From Paratractidigestivibacter sp963658035 (lineage in GTDB: Bacteria; Actinomycetota; Coriobacteriia; Coriobacteriales; Atopobiaceae): DNA of 27,382 nucleotides. The notes below the pieces were generated by a model. It was not told the DNA's origin. It saw only the letters and a list, made by a program, of their open reading frames with translations, and searched no databases. The position numbers were made by a program, and so were the translations under genes. The stretch is taken from NCBI GenBank assembly GCA_963658035.1, contig CAVKOL010000011.1:1-27382 (forward strand), read 5' to 3'. Of this stretch, positions 1-7,700 are shown in pieces (position 1 is the stretch's first letter; each line of letters starts with the position of its first letter).

Positions 1-128
1 ACGTCACTGGACGGAGCCCGGCTACTCGACAATGTCGATTTTAGTCCGGGATAAGTCGGGCGGACCTCCGCCTGGTCCCGTGATGTGCCCGGATTTTCGA
101 GTTGAGGCTCGCTTTGCGGGTGTGCGAC
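1..128. other. non-coding edge, nothing recognised
   Basis: This short stretch lies downstream of the minus-strand hipA stop codon. I see no convincing gene here and no terminator with a T-run. An open frame starting at position 32 is antisense to hipA and has no family features. Confidence 0.5.
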
Positions 129-1400
129 CTAACAACCGTTGGCAAGACGGGCGATTCGCTGGCGTGCAGCCATTTCATGGCGGTTTGCGGCGGCGGGATA
201 CAGCTCGCCGGCTATCTCAAGCCCCTCGGTCAGCGCATCGAGGCATCTCGTTACCGTATCATGCGCTTCTTTGGCACTTAAGCCCCAGGTCAAACCCTCT
301 TCAAGCAGAGTTGCTCCATCAACCGTTGCCGGGTCAAGCGACCCGTTTACCCGTAGCGAGAGAAGCGAAGTCTTCGGCTCAACCTCGGCGATGGGCACCA
401 CGTCGTAGAGCGGTGCCACAGCGGGCGTGCCAAGTTTGGGGTAGAGAAACGAAGTGTTTTTGGCGTGCGCGTCCCAGTTCCCCAGCGCCATATTCACGGT
501 GAGCTGCCGCAAGAGCTCGAGCTTCTCGCCAGTTGCGTCGACGCTGTAACGGTCTAGAAGCTCCGCCATGCTCCGGTAGGTTGGGTCGCTACCTTTAGCC
601 TGTGTTTCGTTGGCGTATTTTGCGGTAATGGGCAGGTCAAGGGCCTGGCAGGCGTCTTCTTGATGAAGGCGGAAGACCGTCCCATCTTTGGAAATGCGCC
701 TATCGTAGCGCTCTACAACCAGGGTCTGCGGGCAGTCTGCAAGATCGAGAAGCGCGACCTTGGCACAGCGGGCCGCGCCTCGGGCGGCCGTCATGGCCCA
801 TGCCTCCGATTCGGCAAGGCCGGGGTATCTCGTGGGTTCTGGTTTGAGGATGTGCGTGCTTGGAGCGTCCCCCAAGGTAAAACATGCTCCAGTCGGCGAG
901 ACCCGCGCCCCTCCTTCCGGCAAACACGGCATGTAAACGCATAGCTTGTCCTGGTATCCACCCAGCGACATCCTGAAAGTGCCCTGGCCCCCGCTGGGCT
1001 GGCGTGTGGCTGCGTTGCTGAGCTTCTCGGCAAGCGCGGCCTGGTCAATGGGCAGATATGAACCGGAGTGCCCGCGTGATTCCCCCTCGGGAAATACCTG
1101 AACGGCCCCGGCGCACTCCCAGCCTATTTGGGCGAGAAGTCCCAGCCAGTCGCCCGAGGCCAATCCAAGTTGCCGACACACGCGGTCCCTACGCTCGCCT
1201 TCGGGCAGCAGCCCCTCAAACCAATTGCGCGTTTTAGACTCGCCAAATGGCTTGCGCTTTGCCGGTAAGGCCAGAGAAAGCACCGGTGTTCCGGGAAGCG
1301 CCTCGTAAATATCCTGATCGTACGAAAAACGGCCGCCTCCGCGCGTCTGGACTATGGCGCCAACAAGCTGACCCGCCAGATAAACCTCAAGCGTCTTCAT
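129..1400 (-). CDS. hipA: HipA-family Ser/Thr kinase toxin
   Basis: A 423-residue protein, close to the 440 residues of E. coli HipA. In that family the toxin is a protein kinase that phosphorylates glutamyl-tRNA synthetase and induces dormancy; the target here is not known. All key kinase positions are visible: the Gly-rich loop MSLGGYQDK with Ser145, equivalent to autophosphorylated Ser150; ATP-binding Lys186 in HILKP; RLHQEDACQAL around 244-254; the catalytic loop NWDAHAKN with Asp310; and the metal-binding Asp333 in LYDVVP. The N-terminal HipA-couple region carries LLPEGERRD near 64-72. The start codon overlaps the hipB stop by 4 bp (ATGA), so the two are translationally coupled and the antitoxin is made first. 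The reading frame and motifs look intact, so the toxin is probably functional. Confidence in the family is high; the activity is inferred. Confidence 0.93.
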   Translation of the reverse strand: MKTLEVYLAGQLVGAIVQTRGGGRFSYDQDIYEALPGTPVLSLALPAKRKPFGESKTRNWFEGLLPEGERRDRVCRQLGLASGDWLGLLAQIGWECAGAVQVFPEGESRGHSGSYLPIDQAALAEKLSNAATRQPSGGQGTFRMSLGGYQDKLCVYMPCLPEGGARVSPTGACFTLGDAPSTHILKPEPTRYPGLAESEAWAMTAARGAARCAKVALLDLADCPQTLVVERYDRRISKDGTVFRLHQEDACQALDLPITAKYANETQAKGSDPTYRSMAELLDRYSVDATGEKLELLRQLTVNMALGNWDAHAKNTSFLYPKLGTPAVAPLYDVVPIAEVEPKTSLLSLRVNGSLDPATVDGATLLEEGLTWGLSAKEAHDTVTRCLDALTEGLEIAGELYPAAANRHEMAARQRIARLANGC

Positions 1401-1633
1401 TCGTGGACCTCGACTGCGGCGGATTTGGGGACAATGACCATGCGATAGCCAAGGCGCTGCAGGTAGAGCTCGATTTTGGCCGCCGAGACGTTCTTACCGT
1501 TCTCTAACGCCGAAAGGGTGACGGGGGAGAAGCCCAGCTTCTCAGCCATTTGCTTTTGGCTGATTCCGCGCTCTTGCCGCGCTTCTTGGAGGAATTCACC
1601 CAGCCCTTCGCGCGAGTAGACGTTAGACCACAT
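1397..1633 (-). CDS. hipB: HipB-like XRE antitoxin
   Basis: A 78-residue DNA-binding protein with an XRE/Cro-type helix-turn-helix at about residues 12-63; the recognition core is SQKQMAEKLGFSPVTLSALE (25-44). It has a short C-terminal tail ending VEVHE, comparable to the disordered HipB tail. HipB neutralises HipA and represses its own operon. The start is supported by the Shine-Dalgarno AGGGGAGG five bases upstream of the ATG. It is the first gene of the hipBA operon and lies 27 bp downstream of a large inverted repeat that overlaps the promoter. The family call is secure; specific binding to that repeat is inferred. Confidence 0.92.
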   Translation of the reverse strand: MWSNVYSREGLGEFLQEARQERGISQKQMAEKLGFSPVTLSALENGKNVSAAKIELYLQRLGYRMVIVPKSAAVEVHE

Positions 1634-1659
1634 TGCCGCCTCCCCTGTTGACCTGCTGC

Positions 1660-1714
1660 GATACAGAATACTTAATATAGCGCTAATTTGATGAGATATT
1701 AAGTATTTTGTACC
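1660..1714 (-). promoter_or_regulatory. hipBA promoter within a 19-bp-arm inverted repeat
   Basis: Left arm 1660-1678 (GATACAGAATACTTAATAT) and right arm 1696-1714 match as an inverted repeat at 17 of 19 positions, including a perfect 12-bp core in each arm, with a 17-bp centre. On the minus strand the arms contain a plausible -35 (TTAATA, 1697-1702) and -10 (TATATT, 1674-1679) separated by exactly 17 bp. A protein bound to both arms would therefore block the promoter. Autorepression by HipB or HipBA is inferred from the family. Confidence 0.75.
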
Positions 1715-1725
1715 GTCCGGGTCAC

Positions 1726-1750
1726 AAAAAAGGGCCGCGCGTGGCGGCCC
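1726..1750 (-). terminator. rho-independent terminator of the small membrane-protein gene
   Basis: On the minus strand a perfect 7-bp stem (GGGCCGC/GCGGCCC) with a 5-nt loop is followed by six T. It starts 12 bp after the stop codon of the 109-residue gene and insulates it from the hipBA promoter immediately downstream. Confidence 0.9.
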
Positions 1751-1762
1751 GGATCGTGCGAT

Positions 1763-2092
1763 TTACCCGTTGAGCGCGGGCAGAAGGCCCAGCACCAGGG
1801 CCGCGCCGGCAACGGCGATGCCCAGGGCGGCGCAAACGACGCGTCCCGCGGTAGACATGGGCTTGTCCTCGCCGATGTCCTTGCCGCGCACGGCGACGGC
1901 GACAAGAATCACGCCAAAGACGACCCACGACGTGTTGTTTACCAGCGAATACGGCTCGACGTCGCGGTCGATCACGCCGGCAAAGTCCAAAATCATGGTG
2001 GAGAGGGGGCTCAACAGCGAGACGATCCACAACCACCACAGCGGGTCCTTCTCGCAGTTCTTAAGCCAGTTGGAATAGGATTCGTCGGACAT
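1763..2092 (-). CDS. small three-helix membrane protein, unknown function
   Basis: A 109-residue protein that I do not recognise. Hydrophobic segments lie at about residues 18-40 (Trp-rich at its start, DPLWWLWIVSLLSP), 54-68 and 85-106. A polar N-terminus of about 17 residues and a charged loop RGKDIGEDK at 69-77 separate them, which suggests an integral membrane protein with three helices. The start is supported by a strong AAGGAG Shine-Dalgarno upstream of the ATG and by a TATACT -10-like hexamer 35 bp upstream. The gene is monocistronic: a clear terminator follows it and a palindrome separates it from the upstream gene. No function can be assigned from sequence or neighbours. Confidence 0.75.
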   Translation of the reverse strand: MSDESYSNWLKNCEKDPLWWLWIVSLLSPLSTMILDFAGVIDRDVEPYSLVNNTSWVVFGVILVAVAVRGKDIGEDKPMSTAGRVVCAALGIAVAGAALVLGLLPALNG

Positions 2093-2126
2093 GGGGGCTC
2101 CTTAGAACGCGCTTGCGATGCGGTTG

Positions 2127-2132
2127 AGTATA
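2127..2132 (-). promoter_or_regulatory. putative -10 box for the 109-residue gene
   Basis: TATACT on the minus strand, 34 bp upstream of the ATG. No good -35 is visible at 16-18 bp. The same TATACT hexamer precedes tatA and lysS in this window. Confidence 0.4.
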
Positions 2133-2235
2133 TGCCGCCGCGCGCCTCGCGTGTTCGAAAAACGGCAGGTGTCGCTAATTTGTTGCCGGTCACTTCTCGC
2201 CCCTTCCGCCCGTTGCGCGACAGCTTATCTCGGCG

Positions 2236-2349
2236 CGGTGGCAGATAGAGGGGTTTTCTGTGGCAAAGGCGGCACTTGGGCAGGTTTTCTGTACAGAAAA
2301 GCCCTCAAAGTGCCGCGCGAGGCACAGAAAAGCCCCCAAACTGCCACCG
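2236..2349. repeat. 114-bp imperfect palindrome with four TTTTCTGT boxes
   Basis: The stretch is symmetric about 2292/2293 with no indels. The outer ends CGGTGGCAG/CTGCCACCG (2236-2244/2341-2349) are a perfect inverted pair, as are GCGGCACTT/AAGTGCCGC (2269-2277/2308-2316). TTTTCTGT boxes lie at 2254-2261 and 2285-2292, with their inverses at 2293-2300 and 2324-2331, giving 31-bp spacing in each arm. It begins 14 bp beyond the stop codon of the spermidine-synthase-like gene, so it could also act as that gene's transcript 3' end, although it has no long T-run. The rest of the intergenic space 2093-2363 holds only the promoter noted above. Confidence 0.85.
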
Positions 2350-2363
2350 GTCGGCCGCCCGCG

Positions 2364-3203
2364 CTACCAGGCCGCGAACACGTTGTTCCCGGGCTTCTGG
2401 GGCTCGTCGGGCCACTCGGGCACAACTTCCGTCGTCGAGAAGACCTGGCCAAACGCGGCCTGGACCTCGCGCAGCGGCGCCGACTTGCGGCCCTCCATCG
2501 CGCAGCGAACATCGGCCAGGTAAACGCCGCCGGGCGCCAGGTGCTGAGCCACTACGCGGGCGCCCTCGTTGGTTTCCATGGGCCCCAGCGGCCGCTTGCC
2601 GCCAAAGACCTCGTTCACAATGACGTCGTAGGGCTCCTCGGCGGCCTTGAGCTCGCCCCACGCGTCGCCCACGATGATCCGCATGCGGCCGTCCTTCTCA
2701 GCGCCCGTCTCTTCAAGGCACTCGTCCAAGAAAAACTGCTCGCGCGCGATCTTGACCATCGCGGGGTCGATCTCTACCACGTCTACCTGGGCCGCGGGCA
2801 CATACGCCGCCAGATACTTAGGAAGCGAGAAGCCCCCGCCGCCCATCACCAGCACCCGCAGCGGCCCCGCCGCCGCGTCGCCGTCCGCGCCCGCCGCGCG
2901 CTTCTCCGCCATCGCCTCGATCCGCCGCGCGATCTCGCGGTGATACTCGCACGCCAGCTCAAAGCGCAGGTCATCGGGTACATAGCTCACCGACTGAAAC
3001 GTCCCGTTGACGTTGATCAGCCGCACCGGCGTCCCGTCGGCGTTCTGTGAATCAAAAATCAAAGTGAGCCCAAACATGGTGCGGCACATCGTAACCCCGC
3101 GCTTGCGCAACAGCCACGGCATGCACGCCACAAAGACCGTCAGCACGGCCGTAATTCCCATCGACCACCAAAACAGGGTCTTCAAATCCACAAAGGCCTC
3201 CAT
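2364..3203 (-). CDS. membrane-anchored spermidine-synthase-like methyltransferase-fold protein
   Basis: A 279-residue protein. An N-terminal membrane helix at about residues 9-31 is followed by a Rossmann domain of the spermidine synthase/SAM-methyltransferase type. The nucleotide-binding loop is VMGGGGFSLP (119-128), the acidic strand end is VEIDP (143-147), and VGDAW (178-182) is the acidic motif that contacts the adenine region in this superfamily. The catalytic SDxxDP loop of true aminopropyltransferases is replaced by NEVFGGKRPLGP (197-208), so classical spermidine synthesis is doubtful. It resembles the SpeE-like proteins often annotated as fused-MFS or spermidine-synthase family. The start was chosen because it includes the membrane helix and follows a TATAAT -10 box, but the Shine-Dalgarno is weak; Met15, Met28, Met39 and Met43 are alternative starts. 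It is transcribed divergently from tatA. Confidence 0.8.
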   Translation of the reverse strand: MEAFVDLKTLFWWSMGITAVLTVFVACMPWLLRKRGVTMCRTMFGLTLIFDSQNADGTPVRLINVNGTFQSVSYVPDDLRFELACEYHREIARRIEAMAEKRAAGADGDAAAGPLRVLVMGGGGFSLPKYLAAYVPAAQVDVVEIDPAMVKIAREQFFLDECLEETGAEKDGRMRIIVGDAWGELKAAEEPYDVIVNEVFGGKRPLGPMETNEGARVVAQHLAPGGVYLADVRCAMEGRKSAPLREVQAAFGQVFSTTEVVPEWPDEPQKPGNNVFAAW

Positions 3204-3226
3204 GTACTCGCGCCAAGTGTTGCGGT

Positions 3227-3232
3227 ATTATA
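3227..3232 (-). promoter_or_regulatory. -10 box for the spermidine-synthase-like gene
   Basis: A perfect TATAAT on the minus strand, 23 bp upstream of the chosen ATG, with an AT-rich spacer but only a weak -35. It lies in the divergent intergenic region 3204-3342 shared with tatA. Confidence 0.5.
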
Positions 3233-3279
3233 TGAGATTGCGTTTTTGCTAATCGGGGTACGCTTGGTAGAAACGCGGT

Positions 3280-3285
3280 TATACT
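3280..3285 (+). promoter_or_regulatory. putative -10 box for tatA
   Basis: TATACT, 57 bp upstream of the tatA ATG. No convincing -35 lies at standard spacing (TTGGTA at 3264-3269 is too close), so the assignment is tentative. Confidence 0.35.
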
Positions 3286-3342
3286 ATCCCATACGTTTGC
3301 GTATACCCGCGGCACGTGCCGTTACAAACAAAGGAGCTTCTC

Positions 3343-3675
3343 ATGATTCTTGGCTTGGGCCCCGCAGAGCTTATCGTCATCCTCATCGTCGTCTTGGTCA
3401 TCTTTGGACCCAAGAACCTCCCCAAGATCGGTTCTGCCCTGGGCAAGACCGTCAAGAACGTGCGCGAGGGCATGGAGGGCGACGACGAGCCCAAGAAGGA
3501 CGAGAAGAAGTCCTCTGCTTCCGATGACGACGACGCCGTCGAGGTCGTTGCCGATGACGACGACGCCGATGCCGACGACGAGGCCCCCGCAGACGTCAAG
3601 TTCTGCGGCGAGTGCGGCGCCAAGAACTCCGCCGACTCCGCCTTCTGCACCAAGTGCGGCCACAAGCTCGGCTAA
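3343..3675 (+). CDS. tatA: TatA-like twin-arginine translocase subunit with C-terminal zinc ribbon
   Basis: A 110-residue protein. Residues 1-43 are a classic TatA/TatE module: an N-terminal helix with GPAELIVILIVVLVIFGPKN, including the FGP hinge at 21-23, then an amphipathic helix LPKIGSALGKTVKNVREGM. TatA oligomers form the protein-conducting part of the Tat export system in the membrane. Next comes an acidic, Asp-rich linker (about 47-84) and a zinc ribbon with two CxxC knuckles, Cys88/Cys91 and Cys102/Cys105. The ribbon is not part of standard TatA. The start at 3343 is chosen over the in-frame ATG at 3316 because AAGGAG sits six bases upstream and it gives the normal short TatA N-terminus. 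greA follows 60 bp downstream; a weak GGCG-CACG-CGCC hairpin with a few T lies between them (3683-3702). Confidence 0.85.
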   Translation: MILGLGPAELIVILIVVLVIFGPKNLPKIGSALGKTVKNVREGMEGDDEPKKDEKKSSASDDDDAVEVVADDDDADADDEAPADVKFCGECGAKNSADSAFCTKCGHKLG

Positions 3676-3735
3676 CAGCGCCGGCGCACGCGCCCCACTT
3701 TTGTTTCCGCACACGTCTGTAGTAGAGAGCTGACC

Positions 3736-4215
3736 ATGGCAGATTCCAAGAACATTGTCCTGACCCCGGAGGGTCGCCAGAAGCTCGTCGACGAGCTTGC
3801 TTACCGTGAGGGCGAGAAGCACGACGAGATCGTCGAGCGCATCAAAGAGGCCCGCGGCTTTGGCGACCTTTCCGAGAACTCCGAGTACGACGCCGCCAAG
3901 GAGGAGCAGTCTCACAACGAGTCCCGCATCAACGAGATTCGCCAGATTCTTGCCACCGCCACCGTCGTCGAGTCCGGCAGCTCCCACGACCTGGCCGTCT
4001 CTATTGGCACCACCGTCGAGCTCAAGGACGCGGCCGGCAAGTCCACCAAGTTCACCATCGTGGGCACCACCGAGACCAACTCGCTTGAGCACAAGATCTC
4101 CAACGAGTCTCCGGTTGGCCAGGCGCTTATCGGCCACAGGGAGGGTGACGAGGTCGAGGTTGTTGCCCCCTCCGGCAAGTCTCGCACCTACACCATCCTG
4201 GGCATCACCCGCTAA
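3736..4215 (+). CDS. greA: transcription elongation factor GreA
   Basis: A 159-residue protein, the usual length for GreA (E. coli 158). GreA enters the RNA polymerase secondary channel and stimulates cleavage of backtracked RNA. The N-terminal coiled-coil hairpin covers about residues 1-78 and carries the tip motif GDLSENSEYDAAKEEQ (43-58), with Asp44 and Glu47 as the acidic tip residues. The C-terminal FKBP-like domain covers about 81-159, with SPVGQALIGHREGDEVEV near the end. The start is supported by GAGAG upstream of the ATG and by the family N-terminus. It ends in a strong terminator, so it is not co-transcribed with the surface-protein gene that follows. Confidence 0.97.
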   Translation: MADSKNIVLTPEGRQKLVDELAYREGEKHDEIVERIKEARGFGDLSENSEYDAAKEEQSHNESRINEIRQILATATVVESGSSHDLAVSIGTTVELKDAAGKSTKFTIVGTTETNSLEHKISNESPVGQALIGHREGDEVEVVAPSGKSRTYTILGITR

Positions 4216-4241
4216 GCTGCGGCCCACAATCTAGAGCGCGC

Positions 4242-4278
4242 ATCCCGCGCCTGCATTTTGCAGGCGTGGGATTTTTTT
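4242..4278 (+). terminator. greA rho-independent terminator
   Basis: A 14-bp stem (4242-4255 pairing with 4259-4272, one G-T wobble) with a TTT loop is followed by a run of seven T ending at 4278. It starts 26 bp after the greA stop. Confidence 0.95.
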
Positions 4279-4326
4279 GTTAGCCCGGGAGGGCGGGGAG
4301 AGGGGCGGGCTGGCTGCACGGGATTT

Positions 4327-4539
4327 GGGGGTCGTCAGTACTTTTGCGGCGAGAAGTGCGCGGGATTTGGGGGTTGTCAGTAGTTTTCGAGCCGCCGGGC
4401 GCTTCTCGGTAAAAACCGCGAGGCATCTACCTGTGGGTTTGTGGCTTGGGCTGTTTGGCTGGGTGCTGAGAAGGGCGCGAAAGTACTGACAACCCCCGAA
4501 TTGTGCGCAGGAAAGGGGCCGCGGGTACTGACAACTGGC
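4327..4539. repeat. four-box palindromic intergenic element, copy 1
   Basis: GGGGGTYGTCAGTACT-type boxes lie at 4327-4342 and 4369-4384, with inverted copies at 4482-4497 and 4524-4539 (the last is degenerate, 12 of 16). Spacing is exactly 42 bp in each arm and the dyad centre is 4433. The left arm also carries GAGAAGTGC (4351-4359), which can pair with GCGCTTCTC (4399-4407). The centre holds CTTCTCGGTAAAA and CATCTACCTG, shared with copy 2 at 25909-26122. It lies between the greA terminator and surface-protein gene A. I do not recognise the family. Confidence 0.85.
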
Positions 4540-4594
4540 GATTTTGGCGCACGCCGCGCTCGCCAAGCCCCCTGCGAACCCGTCCTGTGGGGGG

Positions 4595-4633
4595 TGACAA
4601 CACGTGTCAACCTAAGGTTTAAGTGAAGGTTTA
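4595..4633 (+). promoter_or_regulatory. putative operator sites upstream of gene A
   Basis: A dyad TGACA-ACACG-TGTCA (4595-4609) is followed by a direct repeat AAGGTTTA (4614-4621 and 4626-4633, 12-bp period). These look like regulator-binding sites about 100 bp upstream of the start codon. A promoter could lie around TAAAGT (4659-4664) but is weak. Any equivalent for gene B would be in the assembly gap. Confidence 0.35.
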
Positions 4634-4671
4634 GCGTTCAGAACGCCCTGGTATGCACTAAAGTAAGAAAT

Positions 4672-4727
4672 TTAAGGCCTAATCTAGGTCTTTTGTCCTT
4701 GCCTGAACCTACACAGAGGGGAATCCC
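4672..4727 (+). promoter_or_regulatory. conserved 5' leader of gene A
   Basis: This leader of 56 bp is nearly identical to the 57 bp before gene B (19193-19249). Shared blocks are TTAAGGCCTAATC, GTCCTTGCCTGAA and ACAGAGGGGAATCCC up to the ATG. It includes the Shine-Dalgarno AGAGGGG. In this copy the short dyad CCTA-ATC-TAGG and the distant pair TAGGT/ACCTA could fold. It is either a shared promoter-proximal control region or the 5' end of a duplication unit. Confidence 0.6.
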
Positions 4728-7700
4728 ATGCAAAACTCGGGGCCTCGCCAGCGCACTTCTCGCCACACCGCAACCGTGTGGCAGCGAACCTTTAGCGGCC
4801 TGATGGCGGTGATACTCACCGCGCAGATGGTCTTTAGCCCGGTCTCGGCACTGGGCACGACCTCGGGTTCCTTTGACCTGGCAAGCCTTTTGGGCACCAA
4901 CGACACTCAGGTTACCCAGGTGGACACCACCGCAGACGACCAGACCCCCTCTGGCGACGCGGCAGTAGCAGAAGACGAGAAGACCGTCGATGCGACGCCG
5001 TTCACCACCACATGGGACGACAACAACGACGCGGCCGGCGCGCGCCCCGCGACCGACAGCGAGCAGCTTACCTACCAGCTGCAATATCGCGAGAAGGACT
5101 CGGACGCCGAGTGGGCGACCTTTGACGCCCAGGACAGCGATCTTCTCGCCGCCTTGGGCCTTGACGAAGAGCAGGCCAGCGAGCTTGCGGCATCCGTCAA
5201 GGTCGAGGCCGTCGAGCAGACCTATGTTGCCAGCGCTCAGGATCTCCCGGCTGTGATGACCGACGCCGAGGGCAACGAGACCGAGCTTGAGTGGCAGGTC
5301 GTGCGCACCGGCGACATCGAGGGCTACCAGAAGGTCGAGGCCGCAGATGGCGAGGACGCGGCCGACGCCAACGGTGAGACCCTGCAGCTGATCGCCGCGA
5401 ACGAGCCCACAACCGTCAGCGACGATCAGCCCGGCGACGGCGAGGCCGCCGAGCAGAACGACTCTGGTGAGGACCAGCCTGCCGTTGTGGACGAGGCAAC
5501 CCGCACGGCCACCGAGTTCACTACCGCCCAGTACACCACGGTGTGGGTGGACAACAACGACACGACCAAGCGCCCCGATACCAGTGCCCTTACCTACAAG
5601 CTGCAGTTCTGGATCAAGGGCACTTCTTGGAGCACGAAGGACTTTGACGCGACCGACGCAAATATCCTCAGCGACCTGGGCATCACCCAGGACCAGGCCA
5701 GCGCCATTGCGGTTACCGTAGCCGCCCAAGGCCAGAGCTACGTCGCCAGCGCGTCTAACCTTCCCAGCAAGGTGGACAAGGGCGACGGCTCCACCGTTGA
5801 GTACGAGTGGGCAATTGTCCGTACCTCCGCCGACCCCACGGGTTACCAAAAGCTTGCCCAGGGTGCCTACAACGGCGCCTTTGATAACGAGTACTACGGC
5901 ACCAATTCCAACAAAGAGTGCCTGCAGCTGCTCAAGGACGTGACCTTTACGGTCCAGCTCCGCGACGGCTCGCGCAACTTCAGCGGCGTCAATACTGCCG
6001 ACCTCTGGAATCTCAACTACAGCTCGTCCGAGCGGGTTAAGACCTGGATGGACGGCACCGTAGTCGAGGACACCCAGCGCGGCATCTACTATGACTCGAC
6101 CATCACCCTTAGCGAGAACTACACCATCGCCACGATCACGGCGAGCAAACCCGCGTACTACCCCGACAACACGGCGCTTGATTACACGCTTGAGCACAAC
6201 GCCGGCTCCGGGAAGACGGCCGACGACGGCACTTACGACAGGTACCAGGTCACCTATGACAACACGGGCGTGACCAACCACAGCAGCGACACTACCATCG
6301 CCTACGCCGGCGGCAAGGTTGTTCTCACCCACGTGGGTACGACGACCTTCTCGGCTACTAAGGTTTGGAACGACGAGGGTAATACCGAGAACCGCACCGC
6401 GACCACGTACTCCCTCTACCGCTACACCACCAACGGCGGCGACACGTCCAAGGCGGCTCAGGTGGCCGACGCAAGCGGCAACTTTGTCACCTTCACCGTA
6501 AGCGCCGATGACAACCAGAACGCGGGCACCGGCAGCATCAACCTTGGCAAGTACCTGCCCAGCGACGTCCAGGGCAACCTGGCCAAGTACGATCCCGACG
6601 GCTACGCCTACGTCTACTTCCTGCGCGAGGACGCGGTCGACGGCTACCTGCGCGTCGCGGGCACGGTCTCTGAGCAAGACGGCCAGGTCACGATTGGCTA
6701 CAACCGAGCCAACTACTACAGCGACGTGCGGAGCGGCGGCAGCGACTGGCAGACCATGCAGGTCAACGCTTACGCCAGCGCTACCGACATCGCCATCTAC
6801 AACAACGGCACCATCACCAACGTGCGCCAGGCCACCGCGACGCCTACGCTCACCAAGGCCTGGAACGCCGGCGCCTACCAGGACCAGCTCAAAGACGTCA
6901 CCGTCAAGATGCAGCTTAAGCGCCACGCCAAGACCGCCGACATGGGCGACAGCCCCGTCTACCCGGTCGACGAGACGTGGGAGAGCATCGGCGACGCCGT
7001 CGAGCTTAGCGGCTGGACCAGCGGCAACATGAGCCAGCAGGTCTCTTCTTCGCAGGACAAGTACGACCTTCTGGGCCGCGAGTACATCTACCAGTGGTGC
7101 GAGGTCGACGTCTACCAGCAGGGCAAGTCGGGCCAGTTCACGGCCTACACCGAGGGCGCGCTTGCCGGCGTCACGGGCACCGCGACCCTTAACCTCAAAG
7201 ACGAGCTGGGCGCCGACGACACCGTGACCTTCGAGGGCTCCTACGCCGACGGCGTCATCACCAACACCTACGGCGGCACCACCACGGCCCGCGTCACCAA
7301 GTACTGGAACGTCGACGGCAAGGGCTATGTGAGCGGCCAGGCCCAGCCCTACGGCGTCGAGCCCGGCCAGACCTTCACCGTCAAGGACTCCGACGGCACT
7401 GATGTCGAGAAGACCTTCCCGTCTAAGCTGACCTTCTCGCTGTACCAGGACGACGTGGAGTACGCCCACGACATCGTGATGGACGGCACGGCAGACACCG
7501 AGTGGACCACCATTAACCTGGATAACGGCACCCAGATCAAGTACCGCGAGGTCTCTCCGTGGCAGATTGACTTCGACGGCCTGCCCAAGTACGACGCCTC
7601 TGGCTCCAAGTACCGCTACCAGACCGTCGAGGAGACCCCGTCGGGCTTTAGCTCGTCCTCGAGCTTTACCGCGACCACCGATCAAACCGACGGCAACAAG

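Noticed and set aside
2118..3050. Plus-strand open frame of 310 codons opposite the spermidine-synthase-like gene
   Set aside because: It crosses the palindrome and is antisense to a gene with recognisable motifs; it is Arg/His/Pro-rich with no family features.
3316..3342. Extended start for tatA at 3316
   Set aside because: It would add nine polar residues that include the Shine-Dalgarno region ahead of the TatA helix; the 3343 start has ideal spacing.
3322..4227. Antisense open frame of 301 codons opposite tatA and greA
   Set aside because: It is the shadow of two well-identified genes and has low-complexity Leu/Val/Gly/Asp composition.
4327..4539. CRISPR-like array
   Set aside because: There are only two direct and two inverted boxes, no regular spacers and no cas genes; the dyad symmetry is the defining property.
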